Positions 1-7,100 of a DNA stretch of 36,706 bases are shown in pieces (the first letter of the stretch is position 1; each line of letters starts with the position of its first letter). The stretch spans positions 1,937,388-1,974,093 of the forward strand of contig CP070669.1 of assembly GCA_020351835.1 (NCBI GenBank), given 5' to 3'. This stretch comes from Nitrospirota bacterium. GTDB taxonomy: Bacteria > Nitrospirota > Thermodesulfovibrionia > Thermodesulfovibrionales > BMS3Bbin05. Both the position numbers and the translations under genes were made by a program. A model generated the notes under the pieces. The model was given only the letters and a program-made list of their open reading frames with translations. It was not told the DNA's origin and made no database searches.

Positions 1-102
1 TGCTATAATCATAGAAAGCGAGATATATTTTCGAAAATGTGCTTTTGAATAATTTTATTGATTGTCGATGTTATATAACTTAATATGCTAAGTGGAGGGT
101 TA

Positions 103-735
103 ATGAAGAGCTCTAAATATTTAATTATCTTGTCTGTTCTTATTGTTATTTTAATAATTCCCTTTATGGCGAATGCTGTGGAGGATGATAATAGGTTCTA
201 TACGAATGTAAAAGCTGGTGTTTATATTCCTTTTGACAGACAGAGCAATGCTAGTTATGACACAGGAATTAGCACTGAGTTTTCTGCGGGATATCATATA
301 TTTCCGTCATTTACTGTCGAGGCAGGCGTCGGATATTTTAAAACACAGATTACAATCGATCAGAGCAACGCTGATGGAAGTGTTGATGTTTCGGTTATTC
401 CATTAACTCTAGCGGCAAAATGGATTAATAATTATGAGAGAAGTAGTTTTTATTTGGGTGGTGGGATAGGCGCGTATTATGAAATGATTGATGGTGAAGT
501 TGACATGTCATCTAGCGGAACATTTAAATTTGATGATCAAGTCGTGGACTTTGGAGTCCACGTGTTATTTGGATTTCTGTATAACCTGAGTCAAAATGTA
601 CAACTTGGATTAGAATGGAGGCCAATGTATATTATTGACACTGAATTTGAGTCAACGAATTCGTTTGGGACGGCCACTCTGAAACCCGACTTAGGTGGGC
701 GGTTGCTCAGCGGCGTTTTAAGTGTGCGGTTTTAA
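103..735 (+). CDS. Outer-membrane beta-barrel protein with signal peptide
   Basis: Predicted 210-residue exported protein. The N-terminus is a typical signal peptide: a short Lys-containing start, about 16 hydrophobic residues, then a cleavage-like A-N-A followed by VEDD. The mature part alternates short polar and aromatic stretches with glycine-rich turns and ends in V-R-F, a C-terminal Phe typical of proteins assembled by BAM. This is the pattern of the OmpW / OmpA-like small barrel family, probably eight strands. I chose the ATG at 103 rather than the in-frame ATG at 85 because GGAGGG lies just before it and the signal peptide begins there. The gene stands alone, with a non-coding stretch on each side. 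The exact substrate or role (small pore or structural barrel) cannot be read from the sequence. Confidence 0.75.
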   Translation: MKSSKYLIILSVLIVILIIPFMANAVEDDNRFYTNVKAGVYIPFDRQSNASYDTGISTEFSAGYHIFPSFTVEAGVGYFKTQITIDQSNADGSVDVSVIPLTLAAKWINNYERSSFYLGGGIGAYYEMIDGEVDMSSSGTFKFDDQVVDFGVHVLFGFLYNLSQNVQLGLEWRPMYIIDTEFESTNSFGTATLKPDLGGRLLSGVLSVRF

Positions 736-818
736 TGTGCAAGTCATCCTGTAGTTAAAGACCGAAGGATCAAACCATGACATTGGGCAATATGATAGTT
801 TCTTCCTGAATAATTGAT

Positions 819-1382
819 TCAATACGGCTTCCATATTTTATTACAATCCAGACATTTATAACGTTTGCCGAATATCATAAGGGGTAGGCCTATTAATAGA
901 GAAAAAGCACTGGCTTTGGTAGCCCGGTCATAATATTTAGTATTAGTAGAGTTGCATCTTGGGCATACGCTAATATCGTCAACAACTTTAACAGCTCGGC
1001 GATCTTCTGCTGTCTCACCTATAATATCTTTAAGTATTATTCTTGCATCATCAGCCTGTTCCTTGGGTACGGCAAGCTGAACTCCACCCAGAGCATTAGA
1101 ATATAGCCACTGTACCCCTATAGTGTGCTCGTTCTTAAGAAATACTGTTATTCCCTCCGATTCCAATATGCCCTTGGCTAAGTATGCGTCCTGCAGGTCT
1201 CTATAACCGGCGATATTGACCAGTGCTTCTTTCTCATCATGAATGATATCTTCCACTTCCGGGCGTTCACCGTGTTTTAATTCCGATCCACAATCTGAAC
1301 ATTTATCAATCTCGTCAAAATATTCAGCGTACTTATTTACCCTTATAAAATAAGGGCAATCTGGATTATCACAATATTTCAT
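819..1382 (-). CDS. DUF2007-type protein between two zinc ribbons
   Basis: 187 residues. Two cysteine pairs at the N-terminus (C4, C9, C28, C31) and two at the C-terminus (C140, C143, C177, C180) look like separate zinc-ribbon modules. Between them, about residues 52-120, is a ferredoxin-like segment with the hallmarks of DUF2007: an 'A-x-L-A-K-G-x-L-E-S-E-G-I' helix, then a strand, 'GGVQLAVP' and a closing helix. DUF2007 proteins are often labelled putative signal transducing proteins but have no proven function. The second zinc ribbon contains a short hydrophobic insert (about residues 159-172), which could touch the membrane or simply form the protein core. It is a single gene, convergent with the beta-barrel gene upstream. 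The family call is from memory of the motif pattern; function unknown. Confidence 0.65.
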   Translation of the reverse strand: MKYCDNPDCPYFIRVNKYAEYFDEIDKCSDCGSELKHGERPEVEDIIHDEKEALVNIAGYRDLQDAYLAKGILESEGITVFLKNEHTIGVQWLYSNALGGVQLAVPKEQADDARIILKDIIGETAEDRRAVKVVDDISVCPRCNSTNTKYYDRATKASAFSLLIGLPLMIFGKRYKCLDCNKIWKPY

Positions 1383-1455
1383 TCAATATTCTCACTCTAA
1401 TTTATGAGTTATGTAAGTTTAATAATTTTAGCAGATGTTAGCAAATATTAATGGC

Positions 1456-1484
1456 TTGGAGTGAATTAGAGAGTCTGATATAAT
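1456..1484 (+). promoter_or_regulatory. Sigma-70-like promoter, extended -10
   Basis: TTGGAG, a 17-base spacer, then TATAAT preceded by TG one base upstream (TGATATAAT). Transcription would start near 1491, about 300 bases ahead of the next plus-strand gene, so the transcript would have a long leader or be a separate small RNA. The same TGATATAAT string occurs upstream of the genes at 27108 and 36276. Confidence 0.5.
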
Positions 1485-1489
1485 AATGC

Positions 1490-1563
1490 ATAATTCTTCT
1501 TGAATTATACAATCTATCCTGATAGATCAAACTGCATTATTCTTTTTAAAAAAAAGAAATAAT
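1490..1563 (+). ncRNA. Candidate small RNA or structured leader
   Basis: Three successive stem-loops directly follow the promoter-like sequence. The first has a 7-bp stem at 1490-1496/1502-1508. The second has a 6-bp stem at 1512-1517/1522-1527. The third is a long A/T stem at 1536-1547/1551-1563 with one bulged A. No open reading frame is present. The pairing is read directly from the sequence; transcription is inference, and A/T-rich stems arise easily by chance in AT-rich DNA. Confidence 0.25.
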
Positions 1564-1798
1564 CCACAGACCACATAATTAATTTATAGTTAAACATGCA
1601 GCAGCTAAATGTACCTGACAAGTTATTTGATCGATAGCATTCCATTTCTAATATTAACCGACGCGTTATGATAGTCGTATCCGGTATTACAACTATACCA
1701 CTATAAAAGTATTATTTATTTTGTTAGACTATGCTTGTCCCATGATATACTCACTTGTTAACGGTAATAAAGTAGAAGGGTTTACAATTGGAGTCTGA

Positions 1799-2464
1799 AT
1801 GCGACAACTGTTGATACATCAACGATTGACCTTTATCTTGCAGGCAATTCTGGTTGTTGAGGCTATAATTGCTGTTTGGGAATATCAGTGGCTTACGGCT
1901 GTGATCACAATTGGGATTATTATAGTAACACTTGTTCCGTTCTTTCTGAGGAGGTTCCTCCACGTCTTTATTCCTCCAGAATTTGTACTACTCACGATTG
2001 CTTTTGTTTTTGCGTCGCTATTCCTGGGTGAGATCCATGGGTACTACACCCGATTCTGGTGGTGGGACATACTTCTTCACTCCAGCTCTGGTTTTTTACT
2101 CGGGATCATTGGTTTTCTATTGGTACATGTATTAAACGAAACAGAACACATTGACCTGCACATGAAGCCTGGCTTTGTTGCAATATTCGCCTTCATGTTT
2201 GCAGTTGGGATAGGTGCCCTTTGGGAAGTATTTGAGTTTAGTATGGATAGTTTCTTTGGCATGAACATGCAAAAAGAGATGCTCGGAGATACTTCTGGAT
2301 TGACTGACACTATGTGGGATCTAATTGTCGATTCTCTAGGGGCGCTAATAATCTCTGGGCTTGGATACGGTTACATCAAAACTGCCAAAAACACATCTTT
2401 TCTTGTACGGTGGATTAATGCATTCATTAAAAACAATCCAGGTTTATTTCATCGTAATCAATAG
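1799..2464 (+). CDS. Polytopic membrane protein, DUF2238/YjdF-like
   Basis: 221 residues with about six hydrophobic segments: residues roughly 10-27, 31-47, 61-77, 88-110, 124-146 and 174-192. The conserved-looking motif is W-W-D-I-L-L-H-S-S-S-G at about 88-98, followed by a 'GALWEVFEFSMD' segment near 139. This D-x-x-x-H-x-x-S-G plus later Glu-rich helix arrangement is what I know from the DUF2238 / YjdF inner-membrane family. The conserved His, Asp and Glu residues inside membrane helices suggest metal or proton handling, but no function is established. The ATG at 1799 is preceded by a weak GGAG. The gene is monocistronic and followed by a large inverted repeat. Confidence 0.6.
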   Translation: MRQLLIHQRLTFILQAILVVEAIIAVWEYQWLTAVITIGIIIVTLVPFFLRRFLHVFIPPEFVLLTIAFVFASLFLGEIHGYYTRFWWWDILLHSSSGFLLGIIGFLLVHVLNETEHIDLHMKPGFVAIFAFMFAVGIGALWEVFEFSMDSFFGMNMQKEMLGDTSGLTDTMWDLIVDSLGALIISGLGYGYIKTAKNTSFLVRWINAFIKNNPGLFHRNQ

Positions 2465-2500
2465 AATATCCTATGCAGAGAGTATAAATCTTTAAAGTTA

Positions 2501-2548
2501 TTAAGTTGCCTGTGAGGGAAGCGACCAACGTCGCGCCCCACAACTTAA
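2501..2548. repeat. Imperfect 48-base inverted repeat
   Basis: TTAAGTTG at 2501-2508 pairs with CAACTTAA at 2541-2548. GGG at 2516-2518 pairs with CCC at 2536-2538, and GCGAC at 2521-2525 with GTCGC at 2530-2534 around a CAAC loop. A second outer pairing is possible: TTATTAAGT (2498-2506) with ACTTAATAA (2557-2565). It lies between the membrane protein gene and the convergent NTF2-like gene. There is no T-run on either side, so it is not a textbook terminator. It could be a small palindromic repeat element or an RNA structure at the end of a transcript. Confidence 0.6.
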
Positions 2549-2647
2549 ACTATATGACTTAATAATGAGATACTGCTAATTTATTGTTATACATACAGAT
2601 TATCAGGCAATCTGCCAACTCTTAGATTGTAGATAGATCATGCAAGA

Positions 2648-3043
2648 TCAAGATTTGACCCCATCTTCAGGGATCTGCGAGGAGTGATGATGGAGAATTG
2701 GGCTTTCTTTTGAAGTGTCCAATATAAATGTAAACCTGGATGGGAACGTCAGCTGTTTATCATCCACCATAAAGCTGAACGAATATGTCCCTACCAGAGC
2801 GTACCTGTCTTTACTTAACTCATATTTTTTTAATGTTTCATTGTGTATGTTTACGCTGACATTTTTTCTTTTTGAAAAATTAGTGAAATACTCCTTTAGT
2901 TCTTCGGGCGTGGACAAGGGTTGGGACGAGAATGTAGGCAATAACGTGCATCCACTGCCATAGAGCTTAACTACATTCTCAACTTCCAGTTTGTTGATGT
3001 ACTCTGCCCATTGTTTGAGTATTATCTCAGGTGTTTTGATCAT
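2648..3043 (-). CDS. NTF2-like (SnoaL/CaMKII-association type) protein
   Basis: 131 residues, the normal size for a one-domain NTF2-fold protein. It opens with a helix ('ILKQWAEYINKLEVENVVKLY'-like), then 'L-L-P-T-F', a central 'KEYFTNF' helix, and ends in paired strands with H-H-H-S-S-Q-I-P. That ending is typical of the CaMKII association-domain-like SnoaL subfamily, often annotated as SgcJ/EcaC or DUF4440 relatives. Such proteins bind small hydrophobic ligands or act as oligomerisation modules; which applies here is unknown. A GGAG sits about 11 bases before the ATG. The last codons run into the string GGGGTCAAATCTTG, which overlaps the gene end. Single gene, convergent with the membrane protein gene. 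Confidence 0.65.
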   Translation of the reverse strand: MIKTPEIILKQWAEYINKLEVENVVKLYGSGCTLLPTFSSQPLSTPEELKEYFTNFSKRKNVSVNIHNETLKKYELSKDRYALVGTYSFSFMVDDKQLTFPSRFTFILDTSKESPILHHHSSQIPEDGVKS

Positions 3044-3134
3044 CTATCTTGTCTCCGATCACCTTAAATTTAATTTAAGTTTATTGTAGCAGAATTATAA
3101 TGAATTCAGAAGATAACTGATATATAATTTATTT

Positions 3135-3839
3135 GTGAGTATAAGCAGGATCAACCATAAATTAATATTAATAGCCTTACTGCTCTCTTTTGCAGGATCT
3201 CCGGATATCGCGGCTCTTGAAGATAGTGTTTGCTATGGAACTCCCGGTAACGGACGAATAGAGAATAGTGTTAAGCTTCAGGATAAAGGAAACAATTTTA
3301 TATCGTATGGAACTGTTCCGGAGCTGCTGGGACGAACGTACGTTCATAACAAAGTGCGTGATGTAGTAGTAGATGCTTATAGAATTCTCGAGAAAGAACT
3401 GCCTGACAAGGTATATAAGTTCGCTGAGACAGGGAAGAAAAAGGGAGGGGAGTTTAAGCCTCACAAGACTCATCAGAATGGCCTTTCGGTGGACTTTATC
3501 GTACCCGTGATCGATAAGACGGGACGGTCCGTTCAGCTGCCGACAAATATTTTCAATAAGTACGGCTACTCTGTTGAGTTCGATGATAAAGGAGTTAAGG
3601 GTATCTATCGTATCGATTTTGAGGCGATGGGGGCCCACATAGTAGCACTTCATAAGGCAGCAAAGAATAGCGGTATAGGTATTCAGCGTGTTCTGTTCGA
3701 TCCGGCGCTTCAGAGGTATATATATGCTTCATCATATGGTGCGTATATAAGAAGGAACATTAAGATGCCCGAAAAGAGGTCATGGGTAAGGCATGATGAC
3801 CACTATCATGTTGATTTCATTGTTAAGTGCGAGCCATAG
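3135..3839 (+). CDS. Penicillin-insensitive murein endopeptidase-like (M74) protein
   Basis: 234 residues starting at GTG, with an N-terminal signal peptide (hydrophobic core about 9-20, then A-A-L-E-D), so probably periplasmic. Family M74/MepA enzymes are zinc peptidases that cut the D-Ala-meso-DAP crosslink of peptidoglycan. The two metal motifs are visible: H110-K-T-H113-Q-N-G-L-S-V-D120, and H220-D-D-H223-Y-H225-V-D near the C-terminus. H113, D120 and H225 would hold zinc and H223 would be catalytic, by analogy with E. coli MepA and the related LAS enzymes. The protein is somewhat shorter than E. coli MepA, mainly at the ends. No strong ribosome binding site precedes the GTG, so the start is uncertain, but the signal peptide supports it. 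Confidence 0.75.
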   Translation: MSISRINHKLILIALLLSFAGSPDIAALEDSVCYGTPGNGRIENSVKLQDKGNNFISYGTVPELLGRTYVHNKVRDVVVDAYRILEKELPDKVYKFAETGKKKGGEFKPHKTHQNGLSVDFIVPVIDKTGRSVQLPTNIFNKYGYSVEFDDKGVKGIYRIDFEAMGAHIVALHKAAKNSGIGIQRVLFDPALQRYIYASSYGAYIRRNIKMPEKRSWVRHDDHYHVDFIVKCEP

Positions 3840-3858
3840 ATGCCGTTACTGATGTTTT

Positions 3859-3886
3859 TTGATAAGATATAGACATTGTATAGATA
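3859..3886 (+). promoter_or_regulatory. Candidate promoter of the selenoprotein gene
   Basis: TTGATA (3859-3864), a 16-base spacer and TAGATA (3881-3886) lie just upstream of the ribosome binding site GGAGG at 3895-3899. Both boxes deviate from consensus. It is placed in the only gap between the endopeptidase gene and the small selenoprotein gene. Confidence 0.3.
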
Positions 3887-3903
3887 AAATAAGCGGAGGT
3901 GTA

Positions 3904-4116
3904 ATGTCTGACAGGATAGTGATCTACGGAAAGGCCGGATGACCCTATACTAATGATGCCAGGTCGGCATACAGTGATGCAGAATATTTCGACGTAAAGC
4001 ATGATAAGGCAAAGATGGCCGAGATGCTCGAACTTTCAGGCGGCGTGAGGGAAGTCCCGGTTATCGTAAAGGAAGGGAAGGTAACTATAGGGTACGGAGG
4101 TACCTGAGGGGTATAG
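3904..4116 (+). CDS. Uxx-star type glutaredoxin-like selenoprotein, two Sec codons
   Basis: Read with UGA as selenocysteine, this frame gives 70 residues from ATG 3904 to TAG 4114-4116. The start has GGAGG four bases upstream. The fold is thioredoxin/glutaredoxin-like: strand 'RIVIYGKAG', redox site U-P-Y-T with the first UGA (codon 13, 3940-3942) in place of the first Cys of glutaredoxin CPYC, helix, 'YFDVKHD', then 'VREVPVIV' with the cis-Pro typical of the fold, and 'GYGGT'. The second UGA (codon 68, 4105-4107) is followed by just two codons and TAG, giving U-G-V-stop. This matches the Uxx-star family of glutaredoxin-like (seleno)proteins known from Desulfobacterota and relatives (family name from memory). 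Each UGA has a hairpin downstream at the right distance. Translation without Sec would stop after 12 residues. Partner and substrate are unknown; a thiol/selenol redox role is likely. Confidence 0.85.
3956..3970 (+). promoter_or_regulatory. SECIS-like hairpin for first UGA
   Basis: ATGCC (3956-3960) pairs with GGCAT (3966-3970) around the loop AGGTC. The stem begins 13 bases after the UGA at 3940-3942. The loop sequence matches the AGGUC core of the E. coli fdhF SECIS loop that SelB recognises, and the spacing is within the bacterial range. It lies inside the coding sequence, as bacterial SECIS elements do. Confidence 0.75.
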
Positions 4117-4117
4117 C

Positions 4118-4139
4118 GACCGGCAGTTGCCGGAAAGTC
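4118..4139 (+). promoter_or_regulatory. SECIS-like hairpin for second UGA
   Basis: CCGGC (4120-4124) pairs with GCCGG (4129-4133) around the loop AGTT, which contains the G-U expected in a bacterial SECIS loop. An alternative longer stem uses GAC 4118-4120 with GTC 4137-4139. The stem starts 12 bases after the UGA at 4105-4107 but beyond the final TAG, so it is not itself translated. It fills most of the 25-base gap between this gene and the convergent purL, so it may also help terminate transcription from both sides. Confidence 0.5.
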
Positions 4140-4141
4140 AG

Positions 4142-7100
4142 TTACCCGTTCTTTTCACACCAGGTCCGTGCGTTCTGAAACATCCTGAGCCACGGCGACG
4201 CCTTTAGCTCTTTCTTCCATTCTTCGGGCATCCATCCCCACTGCCATTTAAGGAATGTCCTTTCGGGATGAGGCATAAGAGCGAGATGGCGGCCGTCAGG
4301 TGAGCAAAGAGCCGTTATCCCGTGTGGCGAGCCGTTTGGATTAAATGGATATATCTCAGTAGGGCCATTGTCCTCATCAACGAACCTGACCGGGGCAAGA
4401 TCCTTATCAAGCACCTCGTCAAAGATATCACTGTCGGGGAAGTATGACCGCCCCTCCCCGTGAGCTACCCATACTCCAAGGACAGACCCTTCCATTCCTT
4501 GCAGCATTATTGAAGGGCTCTCGAATATTCTTACTGTTGAAAAGCGGGACTCGAACCGGCCGGAACTGTTGTGTATGAACCTAGGCTGTACATTATCATC
4601 CAGCCCTCTCCATGGCACCCATCCTAGCAGTGCCATCAGCTGGCAGCCGTTGCATATTCCGAGACTGAATGTGTCCTTTCTTTTGTAGAACTTATCGAAT
4701 TCCTTAAATACCCTTTCGTTGAACTTAATGACCCCCGCCCATCCTTTGGCAGAATCAAGCACGTCGGCATAACTGAAGCCCCCAACGAATGCAACCCCTC
4801 TGAAACTGTCAAGCGTGATGCGGCCCTCTGCAATATCCGTCATTGCAACGTCCCATACATCAAAACCAGCTGCGTAAAAAGCTGACGTCATCTCGCGGTC
4901 GCTGTTGCTTCCTTCTTCACGCACTATAGCTATCTTTAGTTTGTTCTTTGCCTTAAGGATATTTGCAGGTGTAGGCTCAGGATCGAAAGAAAGATGATAT
5001 GAAGGGCCTCTCTGATTATATATGGCATCCCTTTCTTCATCAACACATTCGGGATTTGCCTGCAATCTGTCCAGCCTGTAACTGGTCTCTTCCCAGATAT
5101 ACTTAAGGTCCAGCATGCGGTTGCGTATCACATCATTACCATCGATCTGAACGCTTATAAGGCTCTCATCAATGGTCCTGCCGATTATCTCAAAAGGAAC
5201 CCCTGCATCAGAAAGCATTTCGGCGATCTTCTCTGTTTTATTGGTAAGATATTCGAATACCAGTCCCAGTTCTTCGGCAAACAGGATGCTCATAGGATCC
5301 TTTCCCTCAGCCCCGATATTAATTGAGATCCCGCAGTTGCCTCCGAACGCCATCTCAAGAAGAGTTGTGACCAGGCCACCGTCGCTGATATCGTGGCCCG
5401 AGAGAACAAGACCCTCATCCATAAGCGACTGGACCACATTGAACGCGTTCTTAAGAAGACCGTGGTCATCAAGGTCCGGCGATTCATCCCCTATCTGACC
5501 GTAAACCTGAGCGAGGGCCGAACCTCCTAGTCTGTATTTGCCCTTTCCAATGTCTATGTACATAAGGCTGCTCTCTCCCGGTCTCTTTATGTCAGGAGTG
5601 ATCACTTTGTTTATATCAGGACATGTTACATACCCGGACATAACAAGGGTTCCGGGAGACTTGACCACTTCAGAGTCATCGCCATCCTGAACGAGGGCGG
5701 CCATGGAAAGTGAATCCTTCCCGCCATCTATAGCGGTACCCAGATTTTTAAGGATATCTCAGAGTGCCACCGCAGCTTCATACAGCTTGGCCCCTTCCCC
5801 CGGAAGTTTTGCCGCCCACATCCAGTTTCCAGAGAACTTGATATCCTCAAGTGCTGTGACAGGCGCCCATACCATATTAGTTAAAGCCTCTCCAACGCAC
5901 ATTCGAGCCATGGCAGAAGTATCAATAAGACCCTTTATCGGCTGTTCACCTATCGATATGGCAGCACCGGTCTTACCATAGTGGCTCTGGGCTATGACCG
6001 CTACGTCGGATATCGTCAGCTGAAGAGGCCCGGCGCACTGCTGCCTTGCTATAAGGCCGGTAACGCTCCTGTCCACTTTACTCGTCAGAAATCTCTTCGA
6101 TCCGACCGATAGTAACCTGAGAACTCGCTCAAGTGCTTCACGGATATCCGTTCCCTCCGGAATCATCAGGGGCTTAAGAAGGGTCTTTGTCGTTTCAAAG
6201 GTAAAGGTCTTCTGAGGCATCTTGCCCAGAACCTTGGAAAGATCAAGATTCTCGGCGGTGTCTCCGCTTTCTGAATCATAAAGTACTATATACCCTTCAC
6301 CGGTTATCTCTCCTATGACCGAGTAAGGTGATTTTTCTCTTTTACAGATAGAGTCGAACGTATCCAGGTCATCTGCACCAATAAGAAGGCAGTCGTTCTC
6401 CTGGTATTCGGCGCCCCATATCTCAAGCACGGACAGGGTGTCATCTCCTAAGAGTATCTTCCTGATATCTATCTTAGCTCCTGCCGGATAAATGATCTCC
6501 TTAACGACGTTAGAATTTCCGCCGGCCCCCTGATCATGTATGCTGACGATAGGGTTGTCATCCCCGAGCTCAACGCATGCGCGTATGACCCGGTTGGTCT
6601 TCTGTTCCATCTCTGCATCGCCTCTCTGCACCGCGCTGAAGTCCAGCTCCTCAATGTTCTCGCCCTGGATCATGCTGGAAGCCGCACCTCCGCCTATTCC
6701 AATACGGTAGGCGGGCCCGCCGAGCTTGACCACCAGCATCCCCTTTTCGGGAGCATCTTTTTCAATATGTCTGTCATCTATTTGTCCGACCCCGCCGGTG
6801 AACATTATGGGTTTTATCCACTCCCGCCTTTCACCATCGGGAAGTCGCAGTCCAAATGAGCGGGTATAACCCTGTATCATCGGTTCGCCGAACTTATTAC
6901 CGTAATCAGACGCACCGTTACTGGCCTCTATCTCTATCTGAAGCGGGCTTGCAAGGTTGGACGGGTAAATGAACCCACTGTCTTCCCAGGGCAGTTCATA
7001 CCCGGGGATATTGAGATTGCCTACACAGTATGCCGCCGTACCAGCCACGATCAGACTGCCCTTACCGGTCGCATGTACGTCACGAAGACGTCCTCCGGTG

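Larger units (their letters stand above)
1383..1798. other. 416-base AT-rich non-coding stretch
   Basis: No convincing coding sequence on either strand. On the plus strand it holds a promoter-like sequence (TTGGAG at 1456-1461, 17 bases, TATAAT at 1479-1484 with an extended TG), then three stem-loops at 1490-1508, 1512-1527 and 1536-1563. The rest, to the start of the membrane protein gene at 1799, is featureless AT-rich sequence with only a weak GGAG near 1790 before the start codon. Confidence 0.6.

Noticed and set aside
2501-2548. Integron attC site
   Set aside because: The arms are the wrong way round: an attC begins with RYYYAAC and ends with GTTRRRY, while here the left arm ends in GTTG and the right begins with CAAC. 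No integrase is in the window. A lone GTTAGAC at 1723-1729 has no partner.
2649-2662. REP-like half element (CAAGATTTGACCCC) at the end of the NTF2-like gene
   Set aside because: I recall similar strings in palindromic repeats next to REP-associated transposases, but only one half is present here with no inverted copy or transposase, so it cannot be supported.
4105-4107. Second UGA of the small selenoprotein as the ordinary stop
   Set aside because: Possible, but the U-x-x-stop layout, the TAG two codons later and the hairpin after it favour selenocysteine.
5700-5758. Clear SECIS after the purL UGA
   Set aside because: A CCGC/GCGG pairing exists 22 bases after the UGA, but its loop lacks the GU core, so I do not list it as a feature.
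5704-5761. PurL as two split subunits (like PurL plus PurQ)
   Set aside because: The break falls inside the second AIRS-like half and not at a domain border, and the downstream frame has no ribosome binding site for its first ATG.
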